Positions 58,657 to 64,000 of a DNA stretch of 64,000 nucleotides are shown piece after piece (position 1 is the first letter of the stretch; the number at the start of each line of letters is the position of its first letter). The translations under genes were made by a program, and so were the position numbers. Below the pieces are notes generated by a model. It was not told the origin of the DNA and made no database searches. It saw only the letters and a program-made list of their open reading frames with translations. The stretch is from positions 32,807 to 96,806 of the forward strand of contig NZXU01000081.1 of assembly GCA_002698425.1 (NCBI GenBank). Reading direction: 5' to 3'. This DNA comes from Ahrensia sp. GTDB lineage: Bacteria > Pseudomonadota > Alphaproteobacteria > Rhizobiales > Rhizobiaceae.

Positions 58657-59481
58657 ATGCCTGATGCATCCTGGACGGAGCTGATTTCGCTCGCCGCGGG
58701 CATTGTCCTGGCGGGAGGGGTTGCCGGGCTCCTTGCCGGGCTGTTCGGCATCGGCGGCGGCGCCGTCCTCGTGCCGGTCTTCTACCAGGTTCTCGGCATT
58801 GCCGGGGTCGACGAGGCGATCAGGATGCATCTCGCCGTCGGCACGTCGCTCGCCATCATCGTGCCGACATCGATCCGCTCGTTCCTGTCGCACAAGGCCA
58901 AGGGCGCGGTCGACATGGAGCTGCTGAAAAGCTTCGTCATCGCCGTGCCGAGCGGGGTTGTCTTGGCGACTCTGGTCTTTGCGTCGATCTCGGGCCGCGA
59001 ATTGCGCATGGTCTTCGCCGTCATCGCGATCCTTGTCGGGCTGCGGCTGCTGTTCAATCGGGAGAGCTGGAAGATTGGCGACGAGCTTCCGACGGGAATT
59101 GGCCGCTATGCCGTCGGTGCGTTGATCGGCTTTCTGTCGACCTTGATGGGCATTGGCGGCGGCGTGCTCAACAACACCTTCATGACGCTGTTCAACCGGC
59201 CGATCCACCAGGCGGTGGCGACGTCGGCGGGCGTCGGCGTGCTGATCTCCATTCCCGGCTTCATCGGCTCGATCTGGGCCGGCTGGGGCGAGCCCGGCCT
59301 GCCGCCTTTGTCCACCGGCTATGTCAACTGGATCGCCGTCGCGCTGATCATTCCGGTCACGCTCGCCATGGCGCCGCTCGGCGTGCGGCTGGCGCACGGG
59401 CTGAAGAAACGTCAGCTGGAAATCGGCTTCGGCCTGTTCATGTTCGTGGTTGCCGGACGGTTCTTCTACAGCGTGCTCTGA
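58657..59481 (+). CDS. TauE/SafE-family membrane permease (putative sulfite/organic anion exporter)
   Basis: A 274-residue protein with about eight membrane segments and two repeats containing GLLAGLFGIGGGAVLVPVFY and GFLSTLMGIGGGVLNNTFM, the paired GxGGG motifs of TauE. Transports an anion such as sulfite, sulfoacetate or related compounds across the inner membrane; substrate unknown. Converges with the next gene across a 6-base gap. Confidence 0.9.
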   Translation: MPDASWTELISLAAGIVLAGGVAGLLAGLFGIGGGAVLVPVFYQVLGIAGVDEAIRMHLAVGTSLAIIVPTSIRSFLSHKAKGAVDMELLKSFVIAVPSGVVLATLVFASISGRELRMVFAVIAILVGLRLLFNRESWKIGDELPTGIGRYAVGALIGFLSTLMGIGGGVLNNTFMTLFNRPIHQAVATSAGVGVLISIPGFIGSIWAGWGEPGLPPLSTGYVNWIAVALIIPVTLAMAPLGVRLAHGLKKRQLEIGFGLFMFVVAGRFFYSVL

Positions 59482-59487
59482 TCGCGC

Positions 59488-60189
59488 TCAGTTGCGCAGG
59501 ATCATCCGGTCGCGCTGGAACTCGAAGGAGGACAGCGTGTCGAGGAAGTTCATGCCGAGCAGGTTGGACTGGATCTGGCTGTCGCGCGCGACGAGGGCGA
59601 CCATGCCGCGCCGCTCGATCCCGCCGATGGTGATGTCGACGCCGGTAATCCGCGCCGCCATGGCGACGCCGTTCGCCGTCGAGACGGGGATGCGGAAATT
59701 CAGCTCCTCGGGGTGATAGCCGGCCTGGCGCGCATTGGTCTCGGTCAGCACGATGGTGGACGCGCCGGTATCGACGAGGAATTGCTGGCGGTCGCCATTG
59801 ACGGAGCCGACGACCTCGAAATGGCGGCTGCGCCTGTTGATGGTCACGGACAGATCGCCATTGACGTCCTGCGAGGTGATGGCCTGGCCCGGTAACAGCC
59901 CCGAAGTGACGCGGCTCGCCGTCTCCCGCAATTCGAAGCGATATTCATAGCCGATCACCAGCATGACGAGGATGGCGATCCAGATGCCCGCCTGGCGCGC
60001 CATTTCCCCGAACCGCTGGCCCGAGGCGAACAGGCCAGCAGCGAGGATCGTGGCGAAGAGGCCCAGATAGATCGTCCCGGCGAACTGGTCGTCCGTCATC
60101 GGGCCGATCATCCCGTCATTGCCGTTGAAGAGCAGGATCAGCAGGCCGGCGCCGAGAACGCCGAAGACGAGGAAAGCGAGCGCGTTCAT
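59488..60189 (-). CDS. Membrane-anchored retropepsin-like aspartic protease
   Basis: A 233-residue protein. Two to three N-terminal membrane segments (LAFLVFGVLGAGLLILLF, FATILAAGLFASG, GIWIAILVMLVIGY) precede a single aspartic-protease domain with FLVDTGAST (Asp near residue 140) and a hydrophobic-hydrophobic-Gly partner LLGMNFL. It would act as a dimer (TIGR02281 type). The start at 60189 removes an unrelated N-terminal stretch. Role unknown; follows the DUF1289 gene by 4 bases. Confidence 0.85.
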   Translation of the reverse strand: MNALAFLVFGVLGAGLLILLFNGNDGMIGPMTDDQFAGTIYLGLFATILAAGLFASGQRFGEMARQAGIWIAILVMLVIGYEYRFELRETASRVTSGLLPGQAITSQDVNGDLSVTINRRSRHFEVVGSVNGDRQQFLVDTGASTIVLTETNARQAGYHPEELNFRIPVSTANGVAMAARITGVDITIGGIERRGMVALVARDSQIQSNLLGMNFLDTLSSFEFQRDRMILRN

Positions 60190-60193
60190 CGCC

Positions 60194-60430
60194 TTACGCC
60201 TCCCCGGAGGCGTCTTCGGCCCGCTCGCGGGCCATGCGGCGGCGGCGCGTTTCGCGGCGCGGCTTGCGTTCGACGGTTTCCAGCCTTTCGGGGAGGCCGG
60301 CCATGATCTCGCGGCGCTGTTCCGGCGAATAAAGCGTCCAGCCCGAGATTTCGTCGCGCGTGCGCCCGCAACCGAAGCAGTATCCGGTTTCCAGGTCGAT
60401 GGAGCAGACAAGGATGCAGGGCGATTCCAT
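60194..60430 (-). CDS. DUF1289-domain small protein
   Basis: A 78-residue protein with four cysteines Cys5, Cys9, Cys18 and Cys21 (SPCILVCSIDLETGYCFGCGR) followed by SGWTLYSPEQRREIM and an Arg-rich tail; these are the DUF1289 hallmarks and suggest metal or Fe-S binding. I start at 60430 (MESPC); an ATG at 60457 would add nine residues. Function unknown. Confidence 0.85.
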   Translation of the reverse strand: MESPCILVCSIDLETGYCFGCGRTRDEISGWTLYSPEQRREIMAGLPERLETVERKPRRETRRRRMARERAEDASGEA

Positions 60431-60469
60431 GGCTTTCCCGCGCGGGTGTGAGACCATTCAAGTGGGGAT

Positions 60470-61270
60470 CTAAATCCCGAGGGCAAGACCAGTCAGCAGC
60501 ATGATCTCGGCGATTTGCTGGCAGGCGCCCAGCGTATCGCCGGTTATGCCGCCAATCATGCGCCGGCAAAGGCGAGAAAATCCCTCAGTCGCCGCGATGG
60601 CGAACAGGAGCGCCGCGGCCGTTTTGATGAAGCCCGAGGTTGCGATCCCGAGGACGGCGAAGATCGCCAGCCCTGCGATCGCCGCGAAATTTGCCGCCGT
60701 TTCGCCCGGCGCGCCGGCCGAATGGGCGACGCCTTCGCCGCGCGCATTGGGCAGTCTTGCCCAGAACCAGACCATGGATCCGCGGGAAGCAGCCGCGACG
60801 GCGATCAGCAGGATGGCGGCGGAGAAAGCACCATGCGCCGCGATGATCGCGCCGAGGCCCGCGACGCGCAGCATCAGGCTTCCGGCGATGGCGACGGCCG
60901 CATAGGCGCCGATGCGCGAATCCTTCATGATTTCCAGCCGCCGTTCCTTCGTCGCGCCGCCGCCGAAGCCGTCGGCCACATCGCCCAGCCCGTCCTCGTG
61001 CAGCGCGCCGGTGACGGCCACGAGCGCAAGGGTGACGAAGACGGCTGTCATCAGGGTCGGCACGCCGATCAGCGAAAGGACCAGCAGCAACAGGGCCGGG
61101 CCGGCCGCGATCACGACGCCGGCAAGCGGAAAGGTCCTGGCGTCGTCGCCGATTGCCGCCGCCGGGGCGTCTTCCCAATAGCGGGCAGGGACCGGCAGGC
61201 GGCTCAGAAAGCCGGTCGCGCGCATCGTCTGGCTGAGCAAGCGTTCTGCACTGTCCGGATTTCGCATCAT
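60470..61270 (-). CDS. cobS: Adenosylcobinamide-GDP ribazoletransferase (cobalamin synthase)
   Basis: A 266-residue membrane enzyme with the family motif HEDGLGDVADGFGGG and several hydrophobic helices, plus the GDSR-like KDSRIGAYA. It joins adenosylcobinamide-GDP with alpha-ribazole, the last step of B12 nucleotide loop assembly. The start at 61270 (MMRNPDSAERLLSQTM) is chosen over 61354 because the earlier residues do not match the family. Divergent from cobT across 107 bases. Confidence 0.93.
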   Translation of the reverse strand: MMRNPDSAERLLSQTMRATGFLSRLPVPARYWEDAPAAAIGDDARTFPLAGVVIAAGPALLLLVLSLIGVPTLMTAVFVTLALVAVTGALHEDGLGDVADGFGGGATKERRLEIMKDSRIGAYAAVAIAGSLMLRVAGLGAIIAAHGAFSAAILLIAVAAASRGSMVWFWARLPNARGEGVAHSAGAPGETAANFAAIAGLAIFAVLGIATSGFIKTAAALLFAIAATEGFSRLCRRMIGGITGDTLGACQQIAEIMLLTGLALGI

Positions 61271-61377
61271 GGGCCAATTTCTTTCGCGTTTCGGCGACTT
61301 CCTGTCGCCTGCAGCCAGCCGTCGTGTATAGGGCAGGGGCAAAACACACGCCATAGATTTCCCGAACGGAGCACAAC

Positions 61378-62394
61378 GTGACCAGTGGCCTTCCCTTTGA
61401 CGATTTCCGCAACCTGATCGCGAACCTGCCGGGCCCGGACGAGGCGGCGGTCGCCGCGGTCCGGGAGCGCGACGCGCAACTGACGAAGCCGGCGGGCGCG
61501 CTCGGCAGGCTCGAGGAGATCGCCGAATGGCTTGCCGCCTGGACCGGGCGGCCGCCGGCTGTCACGCGTCCGCTCGTCGCGGTCTTTGCCGGCAATCACG
61601 GCGTCGCCGAGCGCGGCGTGACGCCTTTCCCGCCGAGCGTCACGGCGCAGATGGTCGAGAATTTCGCCGCCGGCGGCGCCGCCATCAACCAGATCTGCAT
61701 CGCCAATGATCTCGGCCTCAAGGTCTTCGACCTCGCGCTCGATTATCCGACCGCCGACATCACCCAGGAACCCGCGATGGACGAGAAGACCTGCGCGGCG
61801 ACCATGGCCTTCGGCATGGAGGCGATCGCCGGCGGGACCGATCTCCTGTGCATCGGCGAAATGGGCATCGGCAACACCACGATCGCGGCGGCGATCTGTC
61901 ACGGCCTCTATGGCGGAGAGGCGGCGGACTGGGTCGGGCCGGGCACCGGTTCCGAGGGCGAGGTGCTGACCCGCAAGATCGATGCGGTGGCGAGCGCGGT
62001 CGCGCTGCACAAGCCGCATCTGAAGGACCCGCTGGAAGTGCTGCGCCGGCTCGGCGGACGCGAGATCGCCGCAATGGCGGGTGCGATCCTGGCGGCGCGG
62101 ATGGAGCGCATCCCCGTGATCATCGACGGCTATGTCTGCACCGCGGCGGCGGCCGTGTTGCATGCCGCCAATCCGTCGGCGCTCGATCACTGCATCGTCG
62201 GCCATGTCTCGGCGGAGCCGGCCCATGCGGCGGCCCTGGAGAAAATTGGCAAGGAACCGGTCCTGTCGCTCGGCATGCGGCTGGGCGAGGGCACGGGGGC
62301 GGCGCTTGCCGCGGGTATCGTCAAGGCGGCGGCGCTTTGCCATTCGGGCACGGCGACCTTCGAACAGGCGGGCGTCGCAGGTAAGGAAGACTGA
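61378..62394 (+). CDS. cobT: Nicotinate-nucleotide-dimethylbenzimidazole phosphoribosyltransferase
   Basis: A 338-residue CobT/CobU-type enzyme: LTKPAGALGRLEEIAEW, FAGNHGVAERGVTPFP, GEMGIGNTTIAAAI and GLRLGEGTGAALA-like LGMRLGEGTGAA. Makes alpha-ribazole-5-phosphate for the lower ligand of B12, feeding the divergently encoded CobS. The start is GTG at 61378 after CGGAGCACAAC. Confidence 0.95.
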   Translation: MTSGLPFDDFRNLIANLPGPDEAAVAAVRERDAQLTKPAGALGRLEEIAEWLAAWTGRPPAVTRPLVAVFAGNHGVAERGVTPFPPSVTAQMVENFAAGGAAINQICIANDLGLKVFDLALDYPTADITQEPAMDEKTCAATMAFGMEAIAGGTDLLCIGEMGIGNTTIAAAICHGLYGGEAADWVGPGTGSEGEVLTRKIDAVASAVALHKPHLKDPLEVLRRLGGREIAAMAGAILAARMERIPVIIDGYVCTAAAAVLHAANPSALDHCIVGHVSAEPAHAAALEKIGKEPVLSLGMRLGEGTGAALAAGIVKAAALCHSGTATFEQAGVAGKED

Positions 62395-62400
62395 CTTCGC

Positions 62401-63966
62401 TCAGGCTTCGCCGACGGCCGCGGCTCGGGCTTTCGCCGGCTGGCGCTTGCGCGCCCTGGCGGGAGCGGAGACCGGGGCGGCCGGAAGCTCGTCCATGACG
62501 CGTTCGGCGGGAAAGACCGCCAGCGCCTCGGTGCCTTCGCGCAGTTTCGATTTCAGCTTGAAGACCCCGTCATGCATGGCCATCAGCGCCTGAACGATGG
62601 GCAGGCCGAGGCCCGTTCCCTGTTCGGCGCTCTTGATGGCGATCGATCCCTGGCCGAAAGCGGCAAGCACGACCGGGATTTCGTTTTCCGGGATGCCCGG
62701 TCCGTTGTCCTTGACCGAGATGTACTGGCCGCCGGACGCGGTCCAGCCGGTCTTGACCTGGATATGGCCGCCGGACGGCGTGAACTTCACCGCGTTTGAC
62801 AGCAGGTTGAGCGCCACCTGACGCACCGAGCGTTCGTCGGCGAGCAGGCGCGGCAGTTTCCCCTCGAAGGCGTGATCGATCTTGATGCTCTTCTGGTTCG
62901 CCTTCATCTGCACGAGACCGATGCAGTCCTCGACGACATCGGCCAGCCGCAGGGGTTCCTCGATCAGCTCCTGCTTGCCGGCCTCGATGCGGCTCAAGTC
63001 GAGGATCTCGTTGATCAGCTTGAGCAGGTGCTGGCCTGACTGGTTGATGTCATTGGCGTATGAGCGGTAGTTCTCGTTCTGCATCGGGCCGAGGACTTCC
63101 TTCGCCATGACCTCGGAGAAGCCGAGAATGGCGTTGAGCGGCGTCCGCAATTCGTGGCTCATCGAGGCGAGGAAACGCGACTTCGCAAGATTGGCGTCCT
63201 CGGCGCGGCGGCGCGCTTCCTCGGAGATCGAACGGGCCATCTCGAGTTCCGCGATCAGCGCATTGTTTTCGCTGCGATAGCTCAGCGCGGCGAGGCTGGC
63301 GCGTCGCAGCGTGATCGCGATGAAGGAAAAGAAGAGCAGCGTCGCCAAGAGGCCGGCAGAGGCGGCCATGGCGCTCGGATTGAACAAGCCGTTCTCGGCG
63401 ATGGCGAAAGCGACGATGGGGAGGCCGAATTCAACGCCCACCGACCAGCGCAGATTGTAGTTGATCGTGGCGCTCGCAGCCATCGCGATCAGCATCACGA
63501 TCGCCTTGAACATCAGCACTTCGGTGCCGGTGCAGGCCGGGCATCCCAGGAATGCAAACCAGGCCCAGCAGGCGCCGAGCAGGATATGCGCAGCGGCGAA
63601 GGTCAGGGTCCAGCGCCGCAGCGTCCGAGCGTCGCGTTTCTGCGCAAGATAGCGGCGCGCGAGCAATCCGAGACCGACATAGAACACGGACGCCAGGGCG
63701 GCCCAGACGAGGATTTCGCCGGGGAAGCCGAACATCATGCCGAAAAAGCCGGTCATGACGATCAGCAGCACGATCGCCAATGTGCCGGACTGGACGGTGC
63801 GTGCGTAGAGCCTCAGCAGGTCGGCGTCGAATTCGGGATCGGAGATGCCCTGTTCGGCCAGACGGTCGCGCGTCCTGCGCACAGCGTTGCGCACATCGCT
63901 GTTGCGATAGGATTTTCGCCGGTCAACAATGATCTTGTCGGGGAGGTCCGACGGCGATTGGTTCAT
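62401..63966 (-). CDS. Membrane sensor histidine kinase (PleC/DivJ/PdhS-like)
   Basis: A 521-residue histidine kinase. After a roughly 60-residue cytoplasmic N-terminus come about six membrane helices in 60-225, a coiled linker, the H-box SHELRTPLNAILGFSE (His271), and the ATPase domain with N-box NLLSNAVKFTP, G1 VKDNGPGIPE and G2 GTGLGLPIVQALM. The SHELRTPLNAILGFSEVMAKE stretch is typical of alphaproteobacterial PleC/DivJ family kinases acting on DivK-like regulators. A basic Ala/Lys/Arg-rich C-terminal tail follows the kinase. No response regulator is adjacent. It converges with cobT. Confidence 0.92.
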   Translation of the reverse strand: MNQSPSDLPDKIIVDRRKSYRNSDVRNAVRRTRDRLAEQGISDPEFDADLLRLYARTVQSGTLAIVLLIVMTGFFGMMFGFPGEILVWAALASVFYVGLGLLARRYLAQKRDARTLRRWTLTFAAAHILLGACWAWFAFLGCPACTGTEVLMFKAIVMLIAMAASATINYNLRWSVGVEFGLPIVAFAIAENGLFNPSAMAASAGLLATLLFFSFIAITLRRASLAALSYRSENNALIAELEMARSISEEARRRAEDANLAKSRFLASMSHELRTPLNAILGFSEVMAKEVLGPMQNENYRSYANDINQSGQHLLKLINEILDLSRIEAGKQELIEEPLRLADVVEDCIGLVQMKANQKSIKIDHAFEGKLPRLLADERSVRQVALNLLSNAVKFTPSGGHIQVKTGWTASGGQYISVKDNGPGIPENEIPVVLAAFGQGSIAIKSAEQGTGLGLPIVQALMAMHDGVFKLKSKLREGTEALAVFPAERVMDELPAAPVSAPARARKRQPAKARAAAVGEA

Positions 63967-64000
63967 GGTTTCAGCAGTTTACGCGTTACACATCCGTCAG

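Noticed and set aside
61271..61377. Cobalamin riboswitch between cobS and cobT
   Set aside because: The gap is only 107 bases and no B12-box (GCCACTG-like) sequence is present.

Overview
The window looks like chromosomal DNA of a GC-rich alphaproteobacterium, most likely Hyphomicrobiales (Rhizobiales)-like. The basis is gene content and order (betICBA beside a Cho-type choline transporter, purU beside a TRAP system, DUF1289, a PleC/DivJ-like histidine kinase) and dense operons with many ATGA overlaps. No rRNA, tRNA, CRISPR array, phage or insertion sequence was recognised. The species is not identified.

Region 1 (1-17165) is a catabolic and transport block. It holds the 3' end of a FAD-linked 2-hydroxyacid oxidase, a short-chain dehydrogenase, a MetE-like methyltransferase, an AraC regulator divergent from an aldehyde dehydrogenase, a complete Liv-type ABC importer, a second aldehyde dehydrogenase, and an opposing operon of a TRAP transporter (dctPQM) with a ThDP-dependent decarboxylase-like enzyme. 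Together they could import a hydroxy- or oxo-acid, oxidise and decarboxylate it, and oxidise the resulting aldehyde. The substrate is unknown. The importer's LivF ATPase carries a 250-residue C-terminal extension with four copies of EHR(R/Q)FYVPAGA and a Lys/Ala-rich tail. I know of no described counterpart, and it is the most unusual feature here.

Region 2 (17581-29158) has purU, a lone cheW, a choline-sulfate to glycine-betaine module (betI, betC, betB, betA) divergent from the choXWV importer, an Mrp-type Fe-S carrier, and a stand-alone Lrp ligand-binding domain. Region 3 (29223-34585) is a second, ordinary Liv importer ending in an arylformamidase-like hydrolase.

Region 4 (34599-48577) is a Calvin-cycle operon with divergent cbbR: cbbF, cbbP, cbbT, a half-length degenerate phosphoglycerate kinase, cbbA, cbbL, cbbS, cbbQ, cbbO, cbbE, cbbZ, cbbY. 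RuBisCO resembles Form IA with the CbbQO activase pair; there are no carboxysome genes and no cbbX. The set covers ribulose-bisphosphate regeneration, fixation, activase and repair of side products; full-length PGK and GAPDH must be encoded elsewhere.

Region 5 (48583-64000) contains an inositol-monophosphatase-like enzyme, a GT4 glycosyltransferase, a small membrane protein followed by an apparently frameshifted small gene, an operon of acetyl-CoA synthetase, fused pyruvate-dehydrogenase-type E1 alpha-beta, E2 and an acyl carrier protein, an orphan CoxG-like protein, dusA, a TauE-type exporter, a membrane aspartic protease, a DUF1289 protein, cobS and cobT divergently arranged, and a membrane histidine kinase.
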